Shown: positions 1 to 8,210, counted from the first letter of the stretch. The stretch: DNA of 64,000 nucleotides from Nocardioides luteus (GCF_014648595.1 NZ_BMRK01000017.1:1-64000), one strand, 5' to 3'. Notes: generated by a model not told the origin, from the letters alone. Made by a program: numbers and translations.

Positions 1-79
1 GGGCGGGGTCGTAGACGCCGCAGGGCAGGTCGCAGTGGGCAGAGACCTCAATGGTGGGAGCGAAAAGTCGCGCGAACAT
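1..79 (-). CDS. sodN: Nickel superoxide dismutase, N-terminal fragment cut by window edge
   Basis: Read leftward from an ATG at 79-77, the frame stays open to base 1 and encodes a 14-residue leader, MFARLFAPTIEVSA, followed by HCDLPCGVYDPA. The second string is the nickel-hook signature (HCxxPCGxY) that follows the leader in Ni-containing superoxide dismutases. The family converts superoxide to oxygen and peroxide as a cytoplasmic hexamer, with nickel bound by the new N-terminal His and the two Cys after leader removal. A Shine-Dalgarno AGAGGA sits just upstream. The divergent neighbour is a signal-peptidase-like protease of the kind that matures this enzyme. Only 26 codons are inside the window. 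Confidence 0.93.
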   Translation of the reverse strand, partial: MFARLFAPTIEVSAHCDLPCGVYDPA

Positions 80-131
80 GCGGGTCCTCTCTAAGTGTTC
101 ATGTGTCCTACTGCTTGCGACACTACTCCGC

Positions 132-494
132 ATGAATGACATCGCCGCGAGGGCACCCCGACACCTCTGGGGCATGGCGAGGGTGGTGGGCGCCTCGATG
201 GAGCCCACGCTCCGGGCGGGGGACCGGTTGTGGGTCTCCTACCGGCGTACGCCGGAGCCCGGCCGCATCGTCGTCGCCCGGCTCGCCGACGGGGCGGTCG
301 TGGTGAAGCGTGCCGTGGAGCGGCGTACCACCGTCTCCGGGCGCTCCGGATGGTGGCTGCTCTCCGACAACCCGGGCGCTCCCGGGGTGATCGACTCGCG
401 TCATCGCGGGCCGGTGGCGGACGAGGACGTGCTCGCCGTCGTGGTCGCCAGGGTGTGGTCGAGACCCCGGATCCTGCGCTCCGTATCTGGCTGA
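132..494 (+). CDS. sodX: S26-family peptidase, probable Ni-SOD maturation protease
   Basis: A short signal-peptidase-like protein of about 120 residues. It carries the nucleophile motif GASMEPTLRAGD (Ser-Met-x-Pro), the general-base region VVVKRAVER (Lys) and the downstream SDNPGAP...DSRHRGPV block, all typical of S24/S26 peptidases. Its place back to back with sodN supports the specific role of removing the sodN leader; that role is known for sodX genes and is inferred here. The frame is open from 51, but that start would overlap sodN. The ATG at 132 leaves an intergenic promoter region and keeps the whole domain. Unlike cell-surface signal peptidases, it shows no clear N-terminal membrane anchor, as expected for a cytoplasmic substrate. 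Confidence 0.82.
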   Translation: MNDIAARAPRHLWGMARVVGASMEPTLRAGDRLWVSYRRTPEPGRIVVARLADGAVVVKRAVERRTTVSGRSGWWLLSDNPGAPGVIDSRHRGPVADEDVLAVVVARVWSRPRILRSVSG

Positions 495-523
495 GGGCTC
501 CAGATGAGTGCTTCGTCACCTGT

Positions 524-544
524 AGGAAACATCAACCGTTTCCT
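524..544. promoter_or_regulatory. Perfect 7-bp inverted repeat, possible operator for the malic enzyme gene
   Basis: AGGAAAC and GTTTCCT are separated by seven bases, and a further GGGAAAC lies about 13 bases beyond. The site lies about 127 bp before the malic enzyme start, in non-coding DNA after the protease gene. The spacing of one helical turn fits a dimeric repressor. No regulator is identified. Confidence 0.35.
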
Positions 545-670
545 CCGGTAGCCTGTGGGAAACTGCCATCCGGGCAACACATCCCTGTAGATGGCGCCAT
601 GCGCGGCTCCACCCTCGGCTCGCGTTCATCGCCCGACGTTCCGAGACCGTAGTTTTTCTGGAGGCCCCCT

Positions 671-1864
671 ATGACCGAGTCCACCCTGTCCACCGAGACG
701 ACCGCCTATGACGGCGACCCGGTGTTCGAGCTGCACCGCGGCGGCAAGATGGCGATCGCGGCGACCGCATCGGTCTCCGACAAGGCATCGCTCTCGATGG
801 CCTACACCCCCGGCGTCGCGCGGGTCTGCACCGCGATCGCCGAGAAGCCCGAGCTGGCTCAGACCTACACCTGGGTGCCCAACACCGTCGCGGTCGTGAC
901 GGACGGCACCGCGGTCCTCGGCCTGGGTGACATCGGCCCCGCCGCCGCGATGCCGGTCATGGAAGGCAAGGCGGTGCTGTTCAAGGAGTTCGGCGGCGTC
1001 GACTCCATCCCGATCTGCCTGGACACCACCGACGTCGACGAGATCGTCGAGACCGTCATCCGGATGGCGCCCAGCTTCGGTGGCATCAACCTCGAGGACA
1101 TCTCCGCCCCGCGCTGCTTCGAGATCGAGGACCGCCTCAAGGAGGCGCTCGACATCCCGGTCTTCCATGACGACCAGCACGGCACCGCCGTGGTCACGCT
1201 GGCCGCGCTGATGAACGCGCTCAAGCTCACCGGCCGCAGCCCGGAGTCGACCCGCGTGGTCATCTCGGGCGCCGGTGCCGCCGGTGTCGCCGTCGCCAAG
1301 ATCCTGCTCGAGTTCGGCATCAAGGACCTCGTCCTGCTCGACCGCAAGGGCGTCATCTCCTCCACCCGCTCCGACCTGACCGCCTCGAAGAAGGCGATCG
1401 CCGAGGTGACCGCCGACGTCACCGGCCGCACCGGCACGCTGGCCGAGGCGCTCGACGGCGCCGACGTCTACGTCGGGGTCTCCGGCGGCACCGTGCCCGA
1501 GGAGCTCGTCGCGACCATGGCCGAGAAGGCGATCGTCTTCGCGATGGCCAACCCGAACCCGGAGATCCACCCCGACGTGGCCCACCGCTACGCCAGCATC
1601 GTCGCCACCGGCCGGTCGGACTTCCCCAACCAGATCAACAACGTCCTCGCCTTCCCCGGCATCTTCCGCGGAGCCATCGACGTGCGCGCCTCGGCGATCA
1701 CCGAGGGCATGAAGCTCGCCGCCGCCGAGGCGCTGGCGGCGCTGGTCGAGGACGAGCTGAGCGAGACCAAGGTCATCCCCGAGCCGTTCGACCCCCGCGT
1801 CGGCCCCGCGGTCTCCGCTGCCGTCGCCGAGGCCGCGCGCGTCGACGGGGTCGCTCGCGCCTGA
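671..1864 (+). CDS. NAD(P)-dependent malic enzyme (short bacterial type)
   Basis: Oxidative decarboxylation of malate to pyruvate, linking the TCA cycle to pyruvate. The 397-residue length is that of the short bacterial malic enzymes. Visible signatures are the N-terminal block [13 protein letters not shown], the substrate/metal region [15 protein letters not shown] with its catalytic Lys, CFEIEDRL and FHDDQHGTA (metal ligands, about residues 165-178), and the dinucleotide fold [18 protein letters not shown] near residue 200. The start is set by TGGAGG upstream. Cofactor preference (NAD or NADP) cannot be read with certainty. It is a single gene: the repeat array at 1877-2068 follows it directly and separates it from the next rightward gene. 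Confidence 0.95.
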   Translation: MTESTLSTETTAYDGDPVFELHRGGKMAIAATASVSDKASLSMAYTPGVARVCTAIAEKPELAQTYTWVPNTVAVVTDGTAVLGLGDIGPAAAMPVMEGKAVLFKEFGGVDSIPICLDTTDVDEIVETVIRMAPSFGGINLEDISAPRCFEIEDRLKEALDIPVFHDDQHGTAVVTLAALMNALKLTGRSPESTRVVISGAGAAGVAVAKILLEFGIKDLVLLDRKGVISSTRSDLTASKKAIAEVTADVTGRTGTLAEALDGADVYVGVSGGTVPEELVATMAEKAIVFAMANPNPEIHPDVAHRYASIVATGRSDFPNQINNVLAFPGIFRGAIDVRASAITEGMKLAAAEALAALVEDELSETKVIPEPFDPRVGPAVSAAVAEAARVDGVARA

Positions 1865-1876
1865 CCGTCAGACCCA

Positions 1877-2068
1877 CGCCGAGTCGGCGCGTCTGCCCCA
1901 GTTTTAGACGCCGAGTCGGCGCAACTGCCCCAGATTCAGACGCCGAGTCGGCGCATCTGCCCCACGTACGTGTGACGTTTCGGGGCAGTTGCGCCGACTC
2001 GGCGGTTTCTGGTGGGGCAGTTGCGCCGACTCGGCGTGTCTGGGCGGGGCAGTTGCGCCGGCTCGGCG
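1877..2068. repeat. Opposed 3+3 palindromic repeat array, period 32 bp (copy 1)
   Basis: Three 24-bp units (1877-1900, 1909-1932, 1941-1964) read forward. Three inverted copies follow (1981-2004, 2013-2036, 2045-2068), separated by a 16-bp centre. Each unit is the near-palindrome CGCCGAGTCGGCG followed by a tail like CAACTGCCCCA. Units are spaced by exactly 8 bp, giving a constant 32-bp period, about three DNA turns. The 8-bp spacers differ (gttttaga, gattcaga, gtttctgg, tgtctggg). The transcript could form one long hairpin or a row of small ones. The same unit and layout recur at 44183-44384. It lies between two rightward genes, so it may end malic enzyme transcription. Confidence 0.9.
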
Positions 2069-2118
2069 GGTTTGGTTGGGGCGGCCGGGGGCTCCCAGGG
2101 TTCGGTAGTGTCGGGCGC

Positions 2119-3087
2119 ATGTTCGCTGCGTACGCCGAGAAGTTCTCTACCGACGACCCGATCTCCGGCCTCGTGCTGGGGGAGCGGCCCGAGCCGGACG
2201 TGCCGGAGGGATGGACGACGGTCACCGTCAAGGCGGCCTCGCTCAACCACCACGACCTGTGGTCGCTGCAGGGGGTGGGCCTGAAGGCCGAGGCGCTCCC
2301 GATGATCCTCGGCTGCGACGCGGCCGGGCTCGACGAGGACGGCAACGAGGTCATCGTGCACTCGGTGATCTCCTCGCCCGACTGGAGCGGTGACGAGACG
2401 CTCGACCCCAAGCGGTCGCTGCTCTCCGAGCGCTACCAGGGCACCTTCGCCGAGAAGGTGACCGTGCCGAAGCGCAACGTGGTGGCCAAGCCCGCCGAGA
2501 TGTCGTTCGAGGAGGCCGCGTGCCTGCCGACAGCGTGGCTGACCGCCTACCGGATGCTGTTCACCCAGGGCGGGCTCAAGGCCGGCGACTCGGTGCTGGT
2601 CCAGGGTGCCGGCGGGGGAGTGGCGACCGCCGCGATCACGCTGGCGCGTGCGGCCGGCCTGAAGGTCTATGCCACCTCGCGCGACGAGGCGAAGCAGAAG
2701 CGGGCCCTCGAGCTCGGCGCCCACGAGGCGCTGCCCTCGGGCGAGCGGCTGCCGGTCAAGGTCGACGCGGTCATCGAGACCGTCGGCCGGGCGACCTGGA
2801 AGCACTCGGTGCGCTCGCTGCGTCCGGGCGGCGCGATCATCATCAGCGGCGCCACCTCGGGCGCGAACCCCGACGACACGCTGCTCACCAACATCTTCTT
2901 CCTGCAGCTGAAGGTGATCGGCTCGACGATGGGCACGCGCAGCGACCTGGCGGGCCTGGTCTCCCTGCTCGAGGCGACCGGCACCCGCCCGCTGATCGAC
3001 CGCACCATGCCGCTGACCGAGGCCAAGGCCGGTTTCGAGGCGATGCACGCCGGTGACATCTTCGGGAAGGTCGTCTTCACGCTGTGA
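2119..3087 (+). CDS. Zinc-independent quinone oxidoreductase-like MDR protein
   Basis: A 322-residue medium-chain dehydrogenase/reductase of the quinone reductase type. The N-terminal GroES-like fold contains SLNHHDLW and ILGCDAAG. The Rossmann nucleotide site is [15 protein letters not shown] (about residue 160), followed by a [18 protein letters not shown] block. Neither the structural zinc Cys cluster nor the catalytic Cys of alcohol dehydrogenases is present, so NADPH-dependent reduction of quinones or enals is more likely than alcohol oxidation. The true substrate is unknown. An open frame reaches back to 1972, but that part only translates the repeat array. The ATG at 2119 is preceded by TAGTGT seven bases upstream, which suggests a leaderless mRNA. 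Confidence 0.85.
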   Translation: MFAAYAEKFSTDDPISGLVLGERPEPDVPEGWTTVTVKAASLNHHDLWSLQGVGLKAEALPMILGCDAAGLDEDGNEVIVHSVISSPDWSGDETLDPKRSLLSERYQGTFAEKVTVPKRNVVAKPAEMSFEEAACLPTAWLTAYRMLFTQGGLKAGDSVLVQGAGGGVATAAITLARAAGLKVYATSRDEAKQKRALELGAHEALPSGERLPVKVDAVIETVGRATWKHSVRSLRPGGAIIISGATSGANPDDTLLTNIFFLQLKVIGSTMGTRSDLAGLVSLLEATGTRPLIDRTMPLTEAKAGFEAMHAGDIFGKVVFTL

Positions 3088-3298
3088 GCCGACCGTGAGG
3101 TGACAGCGGCGTGACAACCGCGGTGTGACGTACGGAATATCGTTCGACTCTCCCCGGTTCTGCAAGGGACCATTGAAGGGTCAGCGCCGGGGGCTCGAAA
3201 AGTTTCTCGTGGCGTGATGTCGAAATCGGCCCCGCCCGTTCGATCTATGTATGAGAGCGGGCGGCAACCGGCCCCTGCGTACCACCCGAGGAACTGTC

Positions 3299-4840
3299 AT
3301 GACTGCTGTCGCCACCCCGCCACATCGTCCGCTCGACGGTGAGAAGCGGCGTACGCCTGCCGTCATCACCCTGCTCGTGCTGGCCACCTTCGTGGTGATC
3401 CTCAACGAGACGATCATGCTCAACGCGATCCCGAACCTGATGCGCAGCTTCGGGGTCACCGAGCACGCCGCGCAGTGGGTCTCGACCGCGTTCATGCTGA
3501 CCATGGCCTCGGTCATCCCGGTGACCGGCTGGTTCCTGCAGCGCGTGACGACCCGAACTGCGTACGCCACGGCGATGGGTGTCTTCATCGCCGGCACTCT
3601 GATCTCGGCGATCGCGCCGGTCTTCGGGGTCCTGCTCGCCGGCCGGGTCATCCAGGCCGCCGGCACCGCGGTGATGATGCCGCTGCTGATGACGACCCTG
3701 ATGAACGTCGTCGACGAGAGCGACCGGGGCCGGGTGATGGGCAACGTCACCATGGCCATCTCGGTCGCGCCCGCGCTCGGTCCGACGCTGTCCGGGCTGA
3801 TCCTGGGCTTCGGCTCCTGGCGGCTGCTGTTCCTCCTGGTGCTGCCGATCGCGATCGGCGTCGCCTGGTCCGGGCTCCGCCGCCTGGAGAACGTCAACGA
3901 GCCCGCGGAATCGAGCGTCGACTGGGCCTCGGTGGTCGTCGCGGCGCTCGGGTTCGGCTCGCTGGTCTACGGCCTGAGCCGCTTCGCCGAGGGCGAGGTC
4001 GGCCTCCCGCTGGCCATCGCCGGGCTCGGTGCGCTGCTGATCCTCGGCTTCGTGATGCGCCAGCTCCGGCTGCAGAGGGTCGGTTCGCCGCTGCTGGACC
4101 TGCGCGCGTTCCGCCACTCGACCTTCACCAAGGCGCTGGTCCTGATGGCGATCGCGTTCCTGGCGATGATGGGCTCGATGATCCTGCTGCCGCTCTACCT
4201 GCAGACGGTGCGCGGGCTCTCCCCGCTCTACACGGGCCTCTTGGTGATGCCGGGCGGTCTCGCGATGGGTCTCCTCGGTCCCACGGTGGGGCGCATCTTC
4301 GACACCTACGGCGGCCGGGTGCTCGTCATCCCGGGCTCGGTCGGCATCGTGGTCGCGCTCGCGGGTCTCTCCCAGATCTCGCTCACCACGCCGTTCTGGC
4401 TGGTGCTGGTGCTCCACCTGGTGCTGATGGTCAGCCTCGCCGCGGCCTTCACCCCGGTCTTCACGCTCGGCCTCGGGTCGCTGCCGCAGCACCTCTACTC
4501 CCACGGCTCCTCGATCCTCGGCACGCTCCAGCAGGTCGCCGCGGCCTTCGGCACCGCCCTGGCGGTGACCGTGATGGCCGTACGCAGCGACCAGGTCGTC
4601 GACGAGGTCGGCGACCTCGCCGCCCAGGTCAGCGGCCTGCAGGCCGCCTTCATGGTCAGCGCGGCGCTGGCCCTGGTCGTGGTCGCGATGGCCGTCCTGC
4701 TGCCGGCTCGGGCGGACGGGCACGAGGATGCTGCCGAGGAGCTGGCCACGGAGTCGGCCACGGAGCCGGACACGGATCTCGACGCCGAGCTCGCGGAGCT
4801 CTGCGAGCACGGTCGCGAGCCCGCGACCTGCGGCTGCTGA
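3299..4840 (+). CDS. DHA2-type MFS drug/proton antiporter
   Basis: A 513-residue permease with about 14 hydrophobic segments, as in the DHA2 (14-spanner) efflux family. Early helices contain LNETIMLNAIPNLMRSF. The conserved motif C-like helix APALGPTLSGLILGFGSWRLLF lies near residue 160, shown here only by its key Gly/Pro pattern. Such proteins expel drugs or metabolites using the proton gradient; the substrate cannot be read. The C-terminus is an unusual acidic cytoplasmic tail rich in Glu and Thr that ends with a Cys/His pattern (CEHGREPATCGC), possibly metal-binding. The ATG at 3299 has GAGGAAC at a suitable distance. The adjacent leftward TetR gene converges on it and more likely controls the desaturase operon on its other side. 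Confidence 0.88.
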   Translation: MTAVATPPHRPLDGEKRRTPAVITLLVLATFVVILNETIMLNAIPNLMRSFGVTEHAAQWVSTAFMLTMASVIPVTGWFLQRVTTRTAYATAMGVFIAGTLISAIAPVFGVLLAGRVIQAAGTAVMMPLLMTTLMNVVDESDRGRVMGNVTMAISVAPALGPTLSGLILGFGSWRLLFLLVLPIAIGVAWSGLRRLENVNEPAESSVDWASVVVAALGFGSLVYGLSRFAEGEVGLPLAIAGLGALLILGFVMRQLRLQRVGSPLLDLRAFRHSTFTKALVLMAIAFLAMMGSMILLPLYLQTVRGLSPLYTGLLVMPGGLAMGLLGPTVGRIFDTYGGRVLVIPGSVGIVVALAGLSQISLTTPFWLVLVLHLVLMVSLAAAFTPVFTLGLGSLPQHLYSHGSSILGTLQQVAAAFGTALAVTVMAVRSDQVVDEVGDLAAQVSGLQAAFMVSAALALVVVAMAVLLPARADGHEDAAEELATESATEPDTDLDAELAELCEHGREPATCGC

Positions 4841-4843
4841 GCC

Positions 4844-4861
4844 CTAGCCGAACACGGCTAG
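4844..4861. terminator. Short bidirectional hairpin between converging genes
   Basis: CTAGCCG and CGGCTAG pair around an AACA loop, with flanking GAGC/GCTC extending the stem after one mismatch. It lies at the meeting point of the MFS gene and the leftward TetR gene, and its right arm reaches the TetR stop codon. No T-run follows, so termination strength is uncertain. Confidence 0.5.
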
Positions 4862-5493
4862 CGCTCAGAGCGCCACTGATAGACGCCGATCAGCAGCATC
4901 CTCAGCTGGGTGCGCACGGTGGCGATGATCTGCTCCTCCTGCTCGACCCGGGTCGTGGAGAGGATCTGCTCGGCGGTGGAGACGAGCACGCTCACGAACA
5001 GGGCCGAGAGCACGTGCAGGTCCTTGCCGGTCCACGCGTCGGTGCCGGTCATCAGCGCCAGGTCGGTGGCGAGCTCGCGCTCGCAGAGCTCGATCTCGCG
5101 GTGGATGGCGCCACGCACCGACCGGGGTCCGGCGACCCGCTCGCGGGCGATGAACCCGAAGTGGTCGCGGCGGCGATGGACGTGGTCGACGAGGGCATCG
5201 ATCGAACCGTCGACGATGTCCTCGTCGGCGCGCGCGTTGCGGCGTACGTCCCGGAAGAGATCGCGCAGCGAGTCGAACGACTCCTCGACCAGCGCCAGCC
5301 CGAGGGACTCGATGGAGTCGAAGTGGCGGTAGAAGGCGGTCGGCACGATGCCGACCTGCTTGGCGACCTGACGCAGCGAGAGCGCGTTGAGCGAGCTGTC
5401 GGAGCAGAGCTCCAGCGTCGCGTCGAGAATGGCCCGCCGGGTCCGGAGCTTGCGCTCCGCACGGCTCTCCGGCTCCGTACCAGTCTCGATCAC
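4858..5493 (-). CDS. TetR-family repressor, probable regulator of the desaturase operon
   Basis: A 211-residue one-domain regulator. The N-terminal helix-turn-helix (about residues 33-55) reads LSLRQVAKQVGIVPTAFYRH. The rest is an all-helical ligand-binding domain. It is divergent from the ferredoxin reductase/desaturase genes, the usual place for a lipid-responsive repressor, and the shared intergenic region holds two copies of a 20-bp dyad (5529-5548 and 5607-5626). The GTG start at 5493 is chosen because TAGGAT lies six bases upstream, a leaderless arrangement. The ligand, perhaps an acyl-CoA, is inferred from neighbourhood only. Confidence 0.87.
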   Translation of the reverse strand: MIETGTEPESRAERKLRTRRAILDATLELCSDSSLNALSLRQVAKQVGIVPTAFYRHFDSIESLGLALVEESFDSLRDLFRDVRRNARADEDIVDGSIDALVDHVHRRRDHFGFIARERVAGPRSVRGAIHREIELCERELATDLALMTGTDAWTGKDLHVLSALFVSVLVSTAEQILSTTRVEQEEQIIATVRTQLRMLLIGVYQWRSER

Positions 5494-5528
5494 CAGACCA
5501 TCCTAGGGGCACGAGCAGCGAGGACCCA

Positions 5529-5548
5529 CGGTGCACAGGCGTACACCG
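5529..5548. promoter_or_regulatory. TetR operator candidate, site 1
   Basis: CGGTGCACAGGCGTACACCG is a 20-bp dyad with one mismatched pair in the arms. It lies about 24 bp upstream of the tetR -10 element (5505-5500), where binding could block tetR transcription. It matches site 2 at 15 of 20 positions. Confidence 0.68.
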
Positions 5549-5606
5549 TGATCTGGGCCACGCGTGCCATGTCTTGACGCGTACCACCGCCACCCGCCAT
5601 CGTTAT

Positions 5607-5626
5607 CGGTGTACAGATGTTCACTG
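5607..5626. promoter_or_regulatory. TetR operator candidate, site 2
   Basis: CGGTGTACAGATGTTCACTG is a second copy of the dyad, centred 78 bp from site 1 and ending 13 bp before the reductase start codon. A TTGACG at 5574-5579 could be the -35 of the operon promoter, which would place this site over or just after the -10 region. Confidence 0.66.
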
Positions 5627-5639
5627 AAAGGCGAAACAC

Positions 5640-6734
5640 ATGGCACTCGACCTGGGCGGCCGGATCCTCCGCTCCCGCACGGTTGCGGCGCTCGCCTCCC
5701 CTCACGGCATCGACCGCTATCTGACCCAGATCAACCCGATGCTGGCAGCGCACGAGGTGCGCGCCCGCATCACCGACATCCGCCCGGAGGTCAGCGCGCC
5801 CGGCGCGCCCCGGGTGGCGACCGTGACGCTCCAGCCCACCTCGACCTGGCGCGGCCACCGCGCCGGTCAGCACGTGACCGTCGGCGTCGACACGGGGGAG
5901 GGGCGTCGCACCACCCGCGTCTTCACCGTCTCCAGCACCGAGGGAAAGCCGGGTGAGCCGCTCGCCATCACGGTGCGCGCCCACGACGACGAGCACGCGA
6001 CCCCCTACAGCATCTCCAAGTACCTGACCGAGCGCGCCACGGTCGGCACGCTGGTGCACCTCTCGCAGGCCGAGGGCGACTTCGTCCTCCCGGACCGCGT
6101 GCCCGAGCACATCGTCCTGATCTCGGGCGGCTCCGGCATCACGCCGGTGATGTCGATGCTCCGCTCGCTGCAGCGGCGTACGCATCGGGGCAAGGTGACC
6201 TTCCTGCACTGGGCGCCCAGCGCCGACCGCCAGATCTTCGCCGACGAGCTCGAGGAGATCCGTCACCAGGGCCACGGCATCGACCTGCACGTCCTGCACA
6301 CCGCCGACGGGGCGCCGTACCTGTCCCCGGCGTTGCTGGAGAAGCTCGTCCCGGGCTACCGCGACGTGCCGACGTGGGCCTGCGGGCCGGCGTCGCTGAT
6401 CGAGGCGGCCCAGGCTGCGTACGAGGGCACGGACTCGCTCCAGGTGGAGTACTTCAAGCCGCCGCGGACCGCCGGTGTGGCCGGCGGCGAGATGGAGTTC
6501 GCGACCACCGGCAGGACCGTCGCCAACGACGGAGCCACGATCCTCGACCAGGCCGAGGCCGCGGGGCTGACCCCCGAGTCCGGCTGCCGGATGGGGATCT
6601 GCTTCTCCTGCGTGACCAACAAGAGCTCCGGACGGGTCCGCAACGTGCTGACCGGCGAGACCTCCGAGCTTCCCGACGAACAGATCCGGATCTGCGTGAG
6701 CACGCCTGAGGGCGACTGCTCCGTCGACCTCTGA
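5640..6734 (+). CDS. Ferredoxin-type reductase (FAD/NAD plus 2Fe-2S) feeding the desaturase
   Basis: A 364-residue electron-transfer protein. It has an FAD-binding barrel (the RVFTVSS block near residue 95), an NAD(P)-binding lobe (LISGGSGITPVMSML near residue 160) and a C-terminal plant-type 2Fe-2S domain with ligands Cys316, Cys321, Cys324 and Cys352 (CRMGICFSC ... RICV). It can therefore pass electrons from NAD(P)H through FAD and the cluster to a partner oxygenase. The partner is almost surely the desaturase 17 bp downstream. The same pairing is known for mycobacterial DesA3 and Rv3230c. AAAGG precedes the ATG. Operator site 2 lies in its promoter region. Confidence 0.92.
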   Translation: MALDLGGRILRSRTVAALASPHGIDRYLTQINPMLAAHEVRARITDIRPEVSAPGAPRVATVTLQPTSTWRGHRAGQHVTVGVDTGEGRRTTRVFTVSSTEGKPGEPLAITVRAHDDEHATPYSISKYLTERATVGTLVHLSQAEGDFVLPDRVPEHIVLISGGSGITPVMSMLRSLQRRTHRGKVTFLHWAPSADRQIFADELEEIRHQGHGIDLHVLHTADGAPYLSPALLEKLVPGYRDVPTWACGPASLIEAAQAAYEGTDSLQVEYFKPPRTAGVAGGEMEFATTGRTVANDGATILDQAEAAGLTPESGCRMGICFSCVTNKSSGRVRNVLTGETSELPDEQIRICVSTPEGDCSVDL

Positions 6735-6751
6735 CCTTCCAAGGAGACCCC

Positions 6752-7879
6752 ATGACCACCGTTGAGAAGACCGGCAACCGCAGGCTGACGCCCGAGGAGC
6801 TGGAGGCTTTCGGTGCCGAGCTGGACGCCATCCGCCAGCGCATCGTCGCCGATCTGGGCGAGAAGGACTCGTCCTACATCTACGACATCGTCAAGAAGCA
6901 GCGGTCCTTCGAGATCGCCGGCCGCGCGCTCTTCTACCTGCCCGTGATCGGCTGGGTGCCGGCTGTCGCCTGCCTGTCCATCTCCAAGATCCTCGACAAC
7001 ATGGAGATCGGCCACAACGTCATGCACGGCCAGTACGACTGGATGGGCGACCCCGATCTCAACTCGCGGATGTTCGAGTGGGACAACGTCTGCCCCTCCG
7101 ACCAGTGGAAGTACTCCCACAACTACATCCACCACACCTTCACCAACATCCTCGGCAAGGACCGCGACATCGGCTACGGCATCCTGCGGATGGACGAGGA
7201 CCAGAAGTGGCACCCCTACTTCCTCGGCAACCCGCTCTACGCCTTCCTGCTGATGATCTTCTTCGAGTGGGGCGTCGCGCTGCACGACCTCGAGGTCGAG
7301 AACCTCGTGGCGGGCAAGCGCAAGCTCTCCGAGAACGCCGAGATGCACCGCGGCATCATGAAGAAGGTCAAGCGCCAGGCGCTGAAGGACTACGTCCTCT
7401 TCCCGCTGCTCTCCGGTCCGATGGCGCCGCTGACGTTCCTCGGCAACGCCACCGCCAACCTGGTGCGCAACATCTGGGCGTTCAACATCATCTTCTGCGG
7501 CCACTTCCCGGCCGGCGTCGCCTCCTTCTCGCAGGAGGAGTGCGAGGACGAGACGCAGGGCCACTGGTACTATCGCCAGCTCCTCGGCTCGGCCAACATC
7601 ACCGGCAGCCGCACCTTCCACATCATGTCCGGCAACCTGTCCCACCAGATCGAGCACCACCTCTTCCCCGACCTCCCCGCGCGCCGCTACCCGGAGATCG
7701 CCGAGGAGGTCCGCGAGATCTGCGAGCGCTACGGCCTGGCGTACAACACCGGCCCGCTGCGCAAGCAGCTGACCGGCGTCTTCAAGAAGATCTGCAAGTA
7801 CGCCCTCCCCGACCGCAAGAGCCGCGCCACCGCCGCTCCGGCCCAGGGTGAGCCCGCGCTCGAGGGGGTGGCCGCATGA
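6752..7879 (+). CDS. Membrane fatty-acid/acyl-CoA desaturase (DesA3-like)
   Basis: A 375-residue integral membrane di-iron desaturase that introduces a double bond into a fatty acyl chain using O2 and electrons from the reductase. All three histidine boxes are present: HNVMH (88-92), HNYIHH (123-128) and HQIEHH (298-303). Hydrophobic stretches flank the boxes (for example FYLPVIGWVPAVACL near 61-75). The length and the HxxxH/HxxHH/HxxHH pattern fit the acyl-CoA delta-9 type, though regiochemistry cannot be read. A CAAGGAG ribosome site precedes the ATG. The stop codon overlaps the start of the next small gene, so all three genes form one operon. Confidence 0.93.
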   Translation: MTTVEKTGNRRLTPEELEAFGAELDAIRQRIVADLGEKDSSYIYDIVKKQRSFEIAGRALFYLPVIGWVPAVACLSISKILDNMEIGHNVMHGQYDWMGDPDLNSRMFEWDNVCPSDQWKYSHNYIHHTFTNILGKDRDIGYGILRMDEDQKWHPYFLGNPLYAFLLMIFFEWGVALHDLEVENLVAGKRKLSENAEMHRGIMKKVKRQALKDYVLFPLLSGPMAPLTFLGNATANLVRNIWAFNIIFCGHFPAGVASFSQEECEDETQGHWYYRQLLGSANITGSRTFHIMSGNLSHQIEHHLFPDLPARRYPEIAEEVREICERYGLAYNTGPLRKQLTGVFKKICKYALPDRKSRATAAPAQGEPALEGVAA

Positions 7880-8109
7880 GCGACGACCAGCCACAATGGG
7901 TCGTCATGACCCCTGAGCTGAGCAAGAACGAGATCCGCAAGGATGTCGCGCAGAGCGCCGTCGAGGTCACCGCGACCACGGTCGGCCAGGTGGCGGTCAT
8001 CGTCACCGGTGCCGTACGCGACGTGGCCGGCGCCATCGGCGGCCTGGCCACCGAGCTCTTCGAGCTCCGCGCCGCCGCCAAGCGTGCCGAGAAGGACCTG
8101 GACGAGTAG
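7876..8109 (+). CDS. Small protein co-translated with the desaturase
   Basis: A 77-residue protein starting in an ATGA overlap with the desaturase stop, so translation is probably coupled. The N-terminus is polar. The centre (VAVIVTGAVRDVAGAIGGLA) is mildly hydrophobic, and the end is a charged helix (ELRAAAKRAEKDLDE). I recognise no family. The tight coupling suggests an accessory or stability factor for the desaturase, but this is inference. The repeat/hairpin element at 8124-8205 follows it. Confidence 0.7.
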   Translation: MSDDQPQWVVMTPELSKNEIRKDVAQSAVEVTATTVGQVAVIVTGAVRDVAGAIGGLATELFELRAAAKRAEKDLDE

Positions 8110-8123
8110 GCAGCTCCGGCGGT

Positions 8124-8205
8124 CCGAGTCTGTAGTTGTGGGCGACGAAACGAGAGTTTCGTCGCCCACAACTGATTTCTCGGCCCGCCAGAGGTGCGGA
8201 CTCGG
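8124..8205. repeat. Compound palindrome with 17-bp stem between converging genes
   Basis: The core is a perfect 17-bp inverted repeat, GTTGTGGGCGACGAAAC (8135-8151) and its complement (8156-8172), closed by a GAGA loop and extended by one A-T pair. Outside it, CCGAG (8124-8128) pairs with CTCGG (8179-8183). A second CTCGG follows 22 bp later (8201-8205). The element fills the gap between the desaturase operon and the leftward DUF6104 gene. It can act as a two-way terminator. In sharing opposed GCCGAG-type words at a fixed period, it resembles the arrays at 1877, 30428, 44183 and 56553. Confidence 0.85.
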
Positions 8206-8210
8206 CGGGA

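Noticed and set aside
51-131. Longer start for the Ni-SOD maturation protease
   Set aside because: It would overlap the divergent sodN start; the domain is complete from the ATG at 132.
1877-2068. CRISPR array reading of the regularly spaced repeats (also at 44183-44384)
   Set aside because: Spacers are only 8 bp, units reverse direction at the centre, and no cas gene is near. The geometry is that of paired palindromes.
1972-2118. N-terminal extension of the quinone oxidoreductase through the repeat array
   Set aside because: The extra residues only translate the array, and the ATG at 2119 has a leaderless -10 and matches the start of the family fold.
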